In this document: piece after piece, positions 1 to 12,300 of the stretch
How positions within the stretch are numbered: position 1 is the first letter of the stretch
How the letters are laid out: the number at the start of each line of letters is the position of its first letter
Assembly (NCBI GenBank): GCA_902728285.1
Contig: CACVBU010000485.1
Coordinates: forward strand, 62,001-126,000
From: Clytia hemisphaerica
Lineage: Eukaryota > Cnidaria > Hydrozoa > Leptothecata > Clytiidae
DNA: 64,000 nt
Direction of reading: 5' to 3'
The notes under the pieces: model-generated
The model's database searches: none
Seen by the model: the letters and a program-made list of their open reading frames with translations, nothing else
Told to the model about the DNA's origin: nothing
Translations under genes and position numbers: made by a program

Positions 1-953
1 TTTTTATACAATTTTCCCAATAGGTTTTTTTTAAGAGATAGTGATTTTTTTTTTTTTACTTTTGATTTTAAAACTTTTTATGATTTAGAAATGGTATGGG
101 AAACGTTATAAAGTGTCTAGTGTGGATTGTTTGTTCCAACGCTCAATGTTTTTTTTTTCAAAAGTAGTGACCTAGCTAAAATGAAGGCACTTCAGTTGAC
201 TGCCATAATGGGTTATTCCAGAAAAAATTGTTCCCCCTATGTTGATGAGGTCTATTTTTTAAAAGGTGACCCCCTGGATTTTTTCTTTATTTTTCAGGAT
301 CCCCTCGGATTTTTTTCTCCAATTTTTTTTTAGACCACCCTGGATTTTCGACCTCGTTTTTCTGACCACCCTGGATTTATTCATTCAATTAACCAGACCA
401 CCCTGGACGTCACACACCAACATAGGGGGTACAGACTATTTCTGGAATAGCCCAATCCTAACAAGAAACTTGAACCTTTTAAAACCTTCTTTGCGCACCT
501 TTGTAATTTCTGCGGTGTAAATGAAGATCTTGTAAATAATCTTTATCCAGTTGAATCTAGACGGACTATACTATCCTCAACTCATGTATTACACTAAAAG
601 TTTTTTCCAAAAACAGTTTTTCCATTTTCTGTTGGCTATACTAATTCATGTTTGTTTTATTTTTCAGCAAAAAATAAAAAATAAAAAAAATCAGACAATA
701 CAATTAAAAAAGCGCGAGAAATACTGCCAGCTCTCAAGATTTTACGTGTGGTATAAAAGAAAGAGTAAAAATTCAATTACTTTGAATGCGGCAAAGAAAA
801 ATGAGGTTGGTGCAGGTTGAGCACTGAGAAATTTCAAACTTAGTTAAGGATGAATTTTAAAGTATAATTTGTTCGGTTTTTAAGGTTAGATGGAATTATT
901 AAATTTTTAAAATAAAACAGACGGGAATCGAAAATTGGTTTACATTTTTCACA
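1..953. other. left-edge intergenic stretch with short CCACCCTGGATTT repeats
   Basis: I see no convincing gene here. Between about 262 and 412 a phrase close to GACCACCCTGGATTT recurs four or five times between T-rich tracts. A short open frame ending near 820 follows a possible acceptor at about 667 and is lysine-rich, but nothing supports it. The stretch ends in the presumed 5' untranslated region of FUZ. Confidence 0.4.
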
Positions 954-2222
954 ATGAAGTCGAATGAACCACGAGAAGGAGGAATCAAATCCACTGATTC
1001 GCTAATTAAATTCTCCCTCCATTGTCTTACAGTCAATGGTATTCCATTGTTCTCAAAAAATATCGGGCACTCCTCCACTGTACCTTTCCCTGTAATCGGG
1101 TCACTAAATGGAGTGCAGATGTTCGCTAAAAGCAAGGGTGTGGAGAGCGGTCTAACACGAACAGAGACGGGGGTCGTGTTTTGGAAAGAATATGAAACTG
1201 TCAAATTTATTTTATTGGTTTTTGAGAATAAATGCAATGAGCGGTTCTTGGAAACGCTTTTAGAGAATCTTTACAAGAGTTTGATTATGAGCATCGGTGA
1301 AACTGAATTAACAAAAAGCAATAACGTGGAACGCCTTAAAAAGAAGATGAAATTGTGTTCGCCCCTTTTGGATGCCATGTTAGCCCCTTCAAAAATTACC
1401 GCCACTTTAACACAAACGACTGAAACCCTACACATCAGTAATTCGAGCGTTTTGATCAATTATTTAACATCTTTTACGGAGGATTTAGATAGTGAATTCG
1501 GCTGTATTACCGTTGACGGACGTGTAGTGGTTGCTACGGAGAAATTCTGGCAATTACAAACTATAGAAACATCACTCCTGTCTTACGTTGTATATAATTT
1601 ACGTAATGCGACGGCGTCAGATACGCCGGTATATCTACCGAACGGAAGTCCCGTCGTCCCGCATCGTTTAATTACGGTCACGTTAATTGATCACGTACAA
1701 ATTGCGATTGTTTGTGGCCCTGAACCTTCTTTACATGAAATTCAAAACAAACTAATCGTCCATTATTGGTTGCCGCTTGTACCGTATTTACGGGAATGCT
1801 TGCGGTCGTTACCGCGTTCTTTTCCACCGGAAATAAAACCTGATCATAACGTGATAAGCGTGATTTTACTAAACACGGTAGAAGGAAAAAGTTTGATATC
1901 GTTTCACACTCACGGTAATAATACGGCCATTGACATGGACGAAATGAGTTCTAAGGATGTCCGGAAAAACGCGTTACTGGATTTCTACCTGTCCGCTAAT
2001 AATTTTTTGAAAATAAACAATGATGATGAAACGGATGATTCGAGCGCAGCGAACGTAAGCGAAACGAAAGAGACGTATCAATGTTACACTACGCATAAAT
2101 GTTACGCCTTGAAAACGGCTTCTTACGAGATATATGTATTGTTTTCGCGCCTTGTTCCAACTTATTCGATGGGCTTTCTTACTAAAGCGACTTTGAAAAT
2201 GTTGACTAAAGATAGGTCTTAG
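954..2222 (+). CDS. FUZ: Protein fuzzy homologue (CPLANE ciliogenesis and planar polarity effector)
   Basis: Predicted 422-residue protein in a single uninterrupted reading frame, close to the roughly 418 residues of vertebrate FUZ. FUZ works with INTU and WDPCP in the CPLANE complex, which recruits intraflagellar transport parts to basal bodies and is built from longin-like domains. Family signatures visible here are PFPVIGSLNGVQMF near residue 44, the ELTKSNNVERLKKKM segment near residue 118, and VYLPNGSPVVPHRL near residue 226. The start is the first ATG of the frame and sits at the end of an A/T-rich leader. A possible acceptor (AAACAG) at about 920 could close a 5' untranslated intron. 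The lack of coding introns is odd, because vertebrate FUZ is multi-exonic and every other gene in this window is split. Codons in the second half are richer in CpG than the surroundings. The frame is intact, so I treat it as a functional gene. Confidence 0.93.
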   Translation: MKSNEPREGGIKSTDSLIKFSLHCLTVNGIPLFSKNIGHSSTVPFPVIGSLNGVQMFAKSKGVESGLTRTETGVVFWKEYETVKFILLVFENKCNERFLETLLENLYKSLIMSIGETELTKSNNVERLKKKMKLCSPLLDAMLAPSKITATLTQTTETLHISNSSVLINYLTSFTEDLDSEFGCITVDGRVVVATEKFWQLQTIETSLLSYVVYNLRNATASDTPVYLPNGSPVVPHRLITVTLIDHVQIAIVCGPEPSLHEIQNKLIVHYWLPLVPYLRECLRSLPRSFPPEIKPDHNVISVILLNTVEGKSLISFHTHGNNTAIDMDEMSSKDVRKNALLDFYLSANNFLKINNDDETDDSSAANVSETKETYQCYTTHKCYALKTASYEIYVLFSRLVPTYSMGFLTKATLKMLTKDRS

Positions 2223-2724
2223 TTATTTTCATATATACTAGACTAGATTTTGTACTTTAATTGGATTCATTTTTGCGAGATTTAATTTAACGTTTTCGCA
2301 AATTCTTGAATCATTTTCACGTAAATGAGTCTCGCAAAAGTAAGTCTATGGGAAATTAATATTTTTAGCATAATATACACTGTAAATTTGCTATCTTAGG
2401 CATATTCAGGGTAATTTCTGACTATAATCACGCTCATTCACGAAATAAAATCCTCGCGATTTTTTTATAAATTCTGATTCGTGAAGGTTTACCCGGTTTG
2501 TAAAGTACTGTAATCTATTTTCCCTTTTTAGGTTACTATCACATCAGCCATTTTTCTCGCCTTGATTATTTTTTTTCAAATTATAGAAAGATTCGAATAA
2601 TAGAAGTTCGGATAAGTGAGAGTCTATTGTACTGCTTTAGACCTGAGATTAGATATATATTACTACATTCAATGGAAAACATTTTCTCAAACTAAAGAGC
2701 CTGTCTGCAGCTATACACCACAGA

Positions 2725-3103
2725 TTTCTGTAAATCCCGAAGGGCTAGATGGAGTGCTTAAGCTTTTCCAAGCAAAAAAGAGTGAATATCGCAAAAAATA
2801 TTGTTGCTATTATTTTCGAAAATCCGCGAAGGTTCTGATTGGTCAAACGCTGAAATTCTAATGTAATGTCACGTGACCTACAATGGAATGTTGGATAAAA
2901 CTTGGTAAACAATAGCAAGGCTTTTCCCACCTATTAACATTGTTTTTGGGGGTGGAAGGGGACAATTTAGGGCAATTTAGAAAAAAATTTTATCTCAAAA
3001 GTTTTTGCCAAATATTTTGTCCAACATTGTAGGTAGGATTTCCTACCGAACCAAGGCACACTTTTCAGTCAAAGTACGCTATCTAGCCCTTCGGGTTTTA
3101 TAT
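2725..3103 (+). mobile_element. MITE family A copy, interrupted by another MITE
   Basis: The ends are inverted copies of AAAGCCCGAAGGGCTAGAT. The interior contains TCTGATTGGTCAAACGCTG and CACGTGACCTA and matches three other copies in the window (39746, 59024, and 62843 in reverse). The copy is interrupted at its CCTAGG site by the element at 2881-3029. Confidence 0.8.
2881..3029. mobile_element. 149-bp TA-target MITE nested in MITE family A
   Basis: The ends are CAATGGAATGTTGGAT and, inverted, CAATGTTGGACAAAA. TA flanks both sides. Removing the element and one TA restores CACGTGACCTAGGTAGG, exactly the sequence of the uninterrupted family copies. This is a clean insertion with a TA duplication, as made by Tc1/mariner-type transposases. 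Confidence 0.85.
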
Positions 3104-3539
3104 AAAAGTGTGCATGCACTTACTTGGGAATGTGTTTTTGTGATCATAATTTCCCATGTTCCTTTTTCGAGTGTTAAAAATGAATACTTTTTATTTCCAT
3201 ACGTTATTTATATCATGCTATATATTTTTTTAATTGTACAGAAATAGTTTGGATATGATAATTTTTTTTAGGGCTTCCAAGATTTGATACATGATAATAG
3301 ACATTTCAAGGTACAACTTTCTCAGAGGGTATCAATCATATCACACATCGTAAATCTCGCACCTTCTTTAAAAAATTTTCAGTAATTTTACGGAGCTTTT
3401 TTAGTCTTGATGCAATCTTGTATCTTTGTTTATATTCGTCCTTCTCTGGGGTCTAAACTGCTTCGAGAACTGATAAAAAGGAGAAGGAGAACTAATTTTG
3501 GCAAGAGCTGTTTCGAATCTTATTTCAAAGTGACGCCTA

Positions 3540-3775
3540 ATTTTTGTCGAAATGAGACTAGGCTGTTCTTATTTTTTTTTTGCACTTTGAGCCTCAAATT
3601 GTTCTTATCCTGTTCTTATTTATAGGGTGAAATTGAGCTTCATACCCAATTTTTACTACACTGACCCATAAATTGCTTAACATTGAGTAATTCCAAACAT
3701 TGTTCTTATTTTTCGGCGATTTTGAGCCTCGTCGTTCTTATAAAATTGTTCTTATAAAAAGAAAAAGAGTGTAAA
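3540..3775. repeat. GTTCTTA-word inverted-repeat element (degenerate)
   Basis: GTTCTTA recurs at least six times beside GAGCCTCAA phrases. The right end reads TTCTTATAAAAAG followed by GAGTGTA. It is closely related to 10778-10998 and belongs to the word-swapped superfamily described in the findings. Confidence 0.6.
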
Positions 3776-3909
3776 TGTCTTAGAGAACTGGGAATGTTCT
3801 CTTTATAGAAAAAGACTAATTTTCTAACAATTTATTCATTTCTGATAACCTATTTTTTCAATATTTCAGTACTTTAAAAAATCAATAAAAATAAATGAGA
3901 TATTAGGCA

Positions 3910-6063
3910 ATGAGCGAAACACCACCGTCCACAAATGAAAGTATTTTGAATGAAGATGTTTCGAGTGACAGCACAGAACCAAAGGTATATTGCCGGGGCT
4001 ACTACACTTTTGACCCGATTTCGTGAATTTTACGACCCTTATTGGACCAAATTTCGATGTTTTTGGAGTCAAAAGATTCTCCTATTTTTCAAACCTTTAT
4101 TTGGACTTCCAGGTTCCGAAAAGGCACCCTAAAGGGCGGTACATACCCGTACCCTTCACTTGCCTAAGTACCCCACCCTGAGTTAATTTATTCTTTGCAT
4201 TGTAAGAACAGCCTCTATTTTGATTGTGGTTTTCTGGAATTTTACGTGATTCTTGACTAAAGCAATCTATGTTATGATATCTAAACCCCGTGCGTTCAAT
4301 TTAAACCTGACCTTAAGACCATGTTCGAGCGCAACAGCTCTGTTTCGCTCTGAAACGAAATGAAACCATGCTATTGGTTAGAAAGTGACAGAAAAATTCA
4401 ATTTAACCAAGAACTGGTTCATTTCGTTTCGGAGCGAAATGGAACCGTCACGTGCGAACGTGGTCGAAATGGTAAATGACATTCTGGCATCTGACCACGG
4501 AATGGGCTCCTTGTAGCCCTCTGTTCGTGCCACGGCAAACATTTCTACAGACTAAACGTTGACAAGGCCTCGCATAAAAATACAATCTTTTACCACCTTC
4601 TTATCACGAGTTATGAACGATACTTGACCTCTCTAAAGCTAAGGTTTAGACAAGAATAATGATTAAGCTTTAAAATGACCGTCAGATTTTTGTAAAAAGT
4701 CTTTACTTTTTTTCTCTTTTTTTTCAGCCAATGAGATGCATCGATTTTATTTGGAGATGGAGAAAATGCACATGTAAGCAATTATTTTGTAAAGCCCTTT
4801 TTTCAAGTGAGGAATTATCGACGGGGGAATGGACATAAACATGTGAGAGACTTTCATGACGTTTTAATCAATTTCTAAATATTTAAAACGCCATGGAAGC
4901 TTCCCAATCAAGACTGTTGTATTATTTGAATAAAGATTGCTAACTGCTTTAACCTTGGGCTTAGTAGACTAGTAGAGTAGATAGGCTGGTTGGTGGACGG
5001 GGTTAGTTGGCGGACGCACGACTTTAAACCCAGAGGAAAATAAAAGAAGCACATCTAAGTTTTTATAGTTTTTGAGAAAGTGAAATTATCCGCCAACCGG
5101 CTTAATAGCTAGGTTATGCACGGGTTTATTTTGACCGTAAAGTGCGATACCATAGGCCTGTACATAACTTGCCAAGCAAACCATGCAAGTGAAATCTTAA
5201 GTACAGGCCTACGATATCGCATTTTAGTAATAAAATTCCGCGACAGTGTTTTTCATTTCAATGTTTATTGTAGTTAGTACAGTAGTCTATACAGACCCGA
5301 TATCTACGGCTAATTTCAAAATTCATTGTCGTAGAGGTACTACGCTATGATAATCGTGAGATACACTCTGGTACAGAGTAATAGTACAGTAGTCCGCCCC
5401 TGAGATCGATTTGAGGTCTAATATTTTGTTTGACGATTCCTTTACAGCTGCTGGCAATCATTTTCGCCACTATTACATTTACGGTGAATTTCCATTATGT
5501 GAATTTGAGAAGGAGTGTATCAAAAGATGTTTTTCGCACAAGTTCAAGGACCACGATGAAGATAAGGTGGGTTGTGAATGATGCATTAGCAAATTTTGCC
5601 TGTATAGGTCTGGGGCCACTTGAAACAAATTTCATCAAAATAAAACATAAAAAAGTTGCATTTTGATTGATAAACTTTCCGTCATTTTAGGTTGGGCAAC
5701 CACAGTAACTTTCTCATCAAATTGTAACACTTTTCGTGTTACAGTTTTCAAATGTTTTATTTTGATTTTTTCAAGTGGCCCCCAGACCTTAACCTTTCAA
5801 CCTCTTAACCTCTTAACTTATAACCTTTTAACCTTTTATGATCAATATGATTGCTTGTTGACCAAATTTTCTACAGTCGTAAAAATCAAGACGTGAATTC
5901 TCTTCCCTTGAACTTTCAGCAATATTTATTGAAAGCTGAACAACAGATCAAAGACAAAGAAGAAAATTTCACCGATAAACCCTCTCGTCATGTGTGGGAA
6001 TTTCGTGAAAATCCGGCCGCTGATTGGGGGAAAAAGAACAATACTGAAAATGCTGCGGTTTGA
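3910..6063 (+). CDS. C22orf39: C22orf39/PANTS homologue (UPF0545, twin CX9C protein)
   Basis: Four exons, 3910-3984, 4728-4773, 5448-5566 and 5920-6063, join in frame to 127 residues. The match is to the small UPF0545 family (human C22orf39, called PANTS, a synaptic plasticity regulator). The diagnostic stretch is KCTSAGNHFRHYYIYGEF across the exon 2/3 junction, followed by a C-terminal WEFRENPAADW that corresponds to the family's conserved W/PPDW tail. Two CX9C pairs are visible, CIDFIWRWRKC and CEFEKECIKRC. This pattern is typical of proteins oxidised in the mitochondrial intermembrane space, although the human protein is described at synapses. The first 25 residues are serine- and acid-rich and not conserved. 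Splice sites are all GT/AG, and the phases (0, 1, 0) close exactly. The gene converges on the coiled-coil gene, with stop codons 283 bp apart. Confidence 0.9.
4316..4465. mobile_element. foldback MITE with GACCATGTTC ends
   Basis: GACCATGTTCGAGCGCAAC at the left is mirrored by GTGCGAACGTGGTC at the right, and the interior has mirrored TTCGTTTCGGAGCGAAA blocks. It lies in intron 1 of the C22orf39 homologue. The copy at 29785-29951 has the same kind of ends. Confidence 0.6.
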
Positions 6064-6346
6064 TTGGTTGATATGATGGAGATAAACTTTTAATGGCTCA
6101 GCTCGTTGGTGGCTTGAATACACAAAACATTGCTCCAGGTACCTAGAACTTGTTTTCTTTTATTTACAAGGGAAGAAAGTGGTATTATTTTTCTAAAAAA
6201 AATATATTTCTACAATTATTAATCACACAAAAAAAGATCTAAAAATGACAAAAGAAAATCTCACAGTGTACGTCACTCACAAGTCTAAAGATTTTTTTCC
6301 GTAATAAATATTCCTATCAATACGGCTAGAATCAAATCATATCAAA

Positions 6347-9300
6347 TTACGGTGCACCGGTGATTTGTCTAGGAGAATTCCTAGTAGAAGTTCTGGCAGT
6401 GTTCATGCCACTCCTTTCGCGCATACGTTCTAGCTCTTCTTGTAAATATTGTTTTTCGATTTGTTCTGCTCGTAATGTAGATTCGGTGTCTTTCATGCGA
6501 ATTTCTAAATCACGAATCTAGAGGAGAATAAAAATTGTTTTGAAAATCTGGCTTCTAAACAATATTATTTTCTATAGTTCTATAAAGAGAATTTAATCGT
6601 CAGTGTTCGGTCACTAAAAGCCGAAAGCAACAATACACGGGTTGCAAAAGTTTATAAATGCAGTCAAAACATGTGATTACATGTTTTTTTTTATAAGCAT
6701 ACAAAAATCCGAAAACAGGCTCATAGATGCTTAGGTCGAAAGCTTAATAAGGCTGAAAAATGCTTGAGGGGATGCTTAAATCTAAAGCATAAATTTAGGG
6801 AAATACTGAAAATCCGTAAAATTCCAGTCAAAAAAAGCCAAAATCAGGAAAAAAACATTTTTCGTAGGCTCAAGTAATGCTTGCCATATGCTTAATTTTC
6901 CCCATATCTGAGCCTAGATATGCTTATAAGTGCAATGCGTATAAAAAAAAAACATGTATTCGATATAGTTCACGTGATTATATCCCCATGTTACTTGCTT
7001 TACAACTTACAGTTGATAACTTTATTAGTGTCAACAAATTCTCAATCTATTTCAAAATCTATTCTCCCAGTACCTCGGTCTGATGTAAAGAATGTATTTA
7101 GACCTGTGAATACTATTAGGTTATTGTATGGGAATGAGTTTCTCAATATAAAGAAAGAGCGGTTTAATGGCCTGGGCCCGGTTGTTCAAAAGAGGATTGG
7201 CGAGCGATTAGCTTAATGTTTGATTAAATTAGCGGTAATCGGGATTAAATCTAATCCACTTTTGAACAACCGGGCCCTGAAGATTTGTTGAACTGTGAAA
7301 ACGAATGCGGCTATTACTATTTGATTTTGGCCTAAAGATTAACTTTCGCCACTGGTTTTTTCTCTGAGTTCGATTAAGATTTCGAGACGTAAAGATCTCC
7401 TTAAAAATTCAGTGATGAAGAGAAACCAGAAATTTTTAGACAATAAAAGATGGAAAGTTACCGTATCGTTTTGATCTTCCACTTGAGAACCTAGTTTTGA
7501 TTGTTCTTCTCTCTTCAATTTCAATTCTTGAACCATCTTCAGCATCTTGTTACTATGAAGAAATAGAGAAGTATAAAACCACGGCTTCGGATACGATCTT
7601 CTGCCAAATATTTATAGTATTTCTTACGAATGCCATCTAGGAATGCGAACTTTAACCATTAAGATGTCTGAATTGAGCATTTCGATTGCAGTTAGAAGGT
7701 TTTAGCTATTTCGAAGAACCATCATTAAAAGGCCACTCCGTGAACTATGAAAAAATTTCAACCCTACCTTTCATCAATCTCTTGTCTTTTCTTATCTTCT
7801 TCTTGTCGTTGCAGTGTTTTCTGTTTCTCTTGAAGAACTGCTATCTCTGTCCTCAAATCTTGAAGCCTACCATAATAGAAAAAACCGTAAAAATCAACTA
7901 CAGTCGACTCTCGCTAATTTGAACTCAAACGGGGAATCTTATTCGTTCGAATTACAGAGAGATTCGAATTATAGAAAGATTTTAAGAGGGTTTCTCCTTG
8001 ACGGGGACTGGGAATAAAGTTGAATTATAGAAAGATTTGAATAAAAGACGCTTTCGAATAAACAAAAGTATTTTCAAAAATTGAATTCAACAAACATGGT
8101 TGATACCATGGGAAAAGTATGAAATTCTGAGCTAAAAAGGTGTACTTCCATCCACATAACCTTTGCTTGAACATACAAGGAAATACAACCATTTGAAGCT
8201 CAAAATCATGACCGTTTGGAGCACTCTTGGTGTTAAATTTCGTCTAAACTGTACTGGATCCGGTAAGATTGTTAAGCTATTCATGATATGCACCGTTGCA
8301 ATGTCTTCAACGGACCCAACACCTGATTGGTTGAAAGTGACGTATTGACTGATTTTACGTCACGTACAACCAATCAGCTGCTGGGTCCGTGATGTAATGT
8401 AAGACTACTTTAGGCGTACAAACTTTCGCGAGCAGAAACTTTCGCGATTTTAGCGAATTTTGGCCCTTTTCGCGAATGTAAATGTCTTTAAAAATTCTAG
8501 GAAGGGCCAAAAGATTCGTAAATTCTTGCGAAAGTTTCTGCTCGTGAAAGTTTCTGCTCGTGAAAGTTTGTATGCCTAAAGTATGCAATAGTGCATGTCA
8601 TGAATTTCTGCAAAGTAAAATTGTTTAGCAATTCGAATTTCACTCTTACCTCTCACGGTTCTCAACTTCATCTTTTTCTTTGATGTTGACAATAGATTGT
8701 AATTGTTTCTCATTCTGTTTCAATTCCTTTAAATCGAATTCTTTCCTCAGACTTTCCTCTTGTAACGATGCATTTTCTTTACGACGTTCTTTCAATTCAG
8801 CTCTATAATTAAAAGTTAACAAACGTCAACGTAAATTTCAACATCTTACCTATTCTCATTGTATTACAGTTGACTCTCGCTAATTCGAACTCGAACAGGT
8901 TATCTTATTTGTTCGAATTACAGAGAAATATTAGAACAGAAAGTATTTTGAGAGGGTGTTTCTGCTTGAAGGGAACTGAAAACAAGTTCGATTTATAGAG
9001 AGATTCGAATGATAGAAGTTTGAATAAGTGAGGGTTTACTGTACATTCTATCCTCAGTCATCTCTCTGTAGGAAGAACTTGTACACGCCCCGGGCGTTTC
9101 GAAGTAATACCGTAATAATTTTTTTTCGAATGAAAAGGAAGAATTTTAACATTGAACCCAAAAGTGTTGTCCCTCTTTCTGTAGAAAGAGCTTGTACTCA
9201 GTCTTCCACCATCACTTACCTAGTCATTTCCAGGTCTTGCTCCATCTTTTTCAAATAAGTTTCAAATTTCAATGATGATTTCTCCTTCTGTTTTCTAGGA

Positions 9301-12300
9301 GAAAAGGAACACCAAATTAATCAAATTGGTTGATCCTCCTGACTGAGTTCAATAAAAATTTCAAACACAGAAGCAACTTCATTTTATTTTCATAAAATCA
9401 AAATAATCATTTGATGTGCATACGATGAAATGATAAACATTGTGAGCATGGTTTTTAATGACCACCATATTTCAAAAACTGTTTCATTGCTTGTACCTTA
9501 TAAAAGCGAGTATATGTATATGTCTTTGTTTTTTAGTGACGGAGACGGTTAGCTTCTGATTTGTCTAGAACCTGACGGTAAACTCGGTTTTTGCTTAGGC
9601 TACTCTACGAACTTTCGAGTTGGTTACTCACGTAAGACTTTTGACTTCACTCTCCAGTTTTTTGATGAACTTTTGATGGTTAGATGATTCTTCTTCTAGT
9701 TTTGTCATTTCTTCTTTTAAATTGTTCTGAAAATAAAAATCTGGATATCGTTTTTGCAATGTCATCGCGCTTTATATAATAGCTGCATTCTGCATAGTGT
9801 CCTCCCCCCCTGGATTCAGGGGTGGGAATGGGTTTTGAGGTCAAAAGGACGTATAGGGGGGAAAGAATTTTTTTTGAAGCCAGGGTGGGGGAAAACGAGG
9901 GGGGGGAATGGAAAATTTTCATTCTAGGCATGGAGGGGACTCACCAAAATCAATTCAAAATTGAAAAACATGGTTTTACTATCGCTCAATTGGGTGTATA
10001 GCATATGCTTAGTTTTTCTTTCATTTATTTCAACCAGCAATATTACGGTTTGAAAACAACCATCCTTTCCATTTATTCTTGAATTAGAACTACCTTAGGG
10101 AAAACAATAAGCGTTAAATTCATCAAATTACAGCTTTTTATGCTTGAGGGGGGGGGGGACAGAGAAATTTTTGGAGGCAGGGTGGGGAAAAATGAGGAGG
10201 GGGAATGGAAAATTTTCATTCTAGGTATGGGGGGGAAGAGACCCTGAAGGACACTATGTCTTTTTCACCGTTCAACATATTTGGTTTTATATCGATAGCT
10301 GACATTTAAAAATTTTTAAATATGAGAAAATATCATATCATACAGTATCATAACCTTCTGTCAGGCTTAATTCACGGGCCACCTCTCAATAAGGTTTCAA
10401 AATCTTACCTAACCAACATGCGGTTATGAGTCCCACAAAAGATGCTAGAGATCCTCAAGGGTTGACCCCCTACTAAAAACAAGCCAGACCTAAGTTTACC
10501 TTTTCTTCATTTTTGTCGTTGACTTCTTTCTCAAGATCCATAGTTTGTGTTTGTAATTGTTTGATTTGACCATCCTGTTGGTTGCAATGAAAAGAATCGT
10601 ATTTAAAGGCTCGAGGTACCACTACTTTGGTAGAGCTTACAATGTCAGCACAACAAAATATAGAAGCATGCCCAAAATGTAGGTTTTTGTGTTTGACTTT
10701 CACTGTAATTTATTCAGTTTGTTTGAAAGTTTCGAGATGGATAGGGATAGCTATCTATCTTGATTATATATATATCAGCATCTTTTTCCTTTTATAAGAA
10801 CCAGTAGATTTTTTGATGAGGCCTCGGTTGCACTTTGAGCCTCAAATTGCTCTTATCCTGTTCATTTTTACTACTTACTGCTTATTGAAATTGAGTAATT
10901 CCAGGCTCAGTATTGTTCTTAATTTGTTTTCTTTTTGGCGATTTTGAGTCTCATTATTCTAATAAAATTTTTCTTATAAAAGAAAAAGAGTGTATAATGG
11001 AAACAGACCTTGGCTTCATCACGAAAAACTCGTTCTTTCAATTCATCTTTCAAACGGGTCACGTGGTCTTCTAGAAGCGTATTCTTTTCCTGAACGCCAC
11101 TCATTGTTCCAATCTTTTCCTCCAGTGAATTGATCTTCTGTAAGGTAAAAGAAAAAAAACTTTCTCTTAACCGCAAGTAAGTAAGTAAGTCTGCGACCTC
11201 ATTCAGAGGCTCCTCTTTCCATAGCTATCTACCCGAAGGTAGGGGGCGTCATTCTTGTTCTCTTGATTTCTCCCCTTACCCTTGATCCTTCTCTTAAATG
11301 CTGAGCATCTGGCTGAGAGGCTTTGAATTCCATTTTTGTCCTAAGTTTCTTTGGTATGACCGGGCCGGTGATTGAACCCGCAACTTTGCGCACCGGATGC
11401 TATCACTCCACTACGGTCGTTCTCTTTATAAGCCCCTGGAGACAGTTTGATCGAACTTTTTTAGAAACTAAATTTCTCAAATGTCCGATCAAAGATGATG
11501 GATATAGCAAAGTATAGGGGTTGTAATATGAGTCAGTAGGCTTGACACGGATTAATTATTCCAGATCTTCCCGTGCCCCACAGTAAACATACTCCTGCAA
11601 TTGACTTCATTATCTGTTAATATTCATAAAATTTCAAACTTGAACGAATTCGATAAAGAAAGTGAAAACTAGAAATTTAATTTTATTGATTAAATTTGCA
11701 TTTTCACTTTTTTGATCAAATTTATCTGGCCAAGCAAGAAATTTTTTCAAGTTGAACGAATTTTTTTGACCGTCTTTTGACCGTCTTTTGACCGTCCGGT
11801 TACGTAAAGACGTAAAGAGCAGATACAACGTTTTAAAAACGTTAGAAATTTTGTGCTACGATCGCCAAATTTATATCTGAGAAACTTCACATGGCCCCCA
11901 TCCCCACTGTCAGTGTTAAGTCCTCGCGACTCGACATTGATAGTGGGGTCCGGGGGACAGATTTTTTTCTTGCAAAAATAGTTAGAATTCTTCTGTCCCA
12001 TTATATTTGTTTGGGGAATTGTAGTTTTATGGACTTACCTCAATACTGCTGGTGTTGGCCTCTGTCAACCGTTTCGCCAAGGCTTTGAATTTCTTTTTGG
12101 TCATCCGAAGCTCACCGTTCTTAAGAGAAAAATATGTCTAAGTTTCAATGAAAATGTATAACTTTCAATATTTCAAACAGATTTTTAGGGGCACCAAATC
12201 TACTTACTTGTACCTGAAGCCTTAGCCGGATCATCATTACGACGACTGTCGGTGATCAATGTTAGGATGATCATGTTCTTTCTTTTACTCCAAAGTTTTT

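Larger units (their letters stand above)
2223..3909. other. intergenic, repeat-filled
   Basis: No gene seen between FUZ and the C22orf39 homologue. The stretch holds a nested pair of MITEs (2725-3103), a pogo-like TTCGAAT fragment near 2590-2630, and a GTTCTTA-rich element (about 3540-3775). Presumably it also holds the promoter of the downstream gene. Confidence 0.5.

Noticed and set aside
551..820. Possible terminal exon upstream of FUZ
   Set aside because: A TTTTTCAG acceptor and a lysine-rich frame exist, but the sequence is low-complexity and nothing upstream in the window can supply the rest of a gene.
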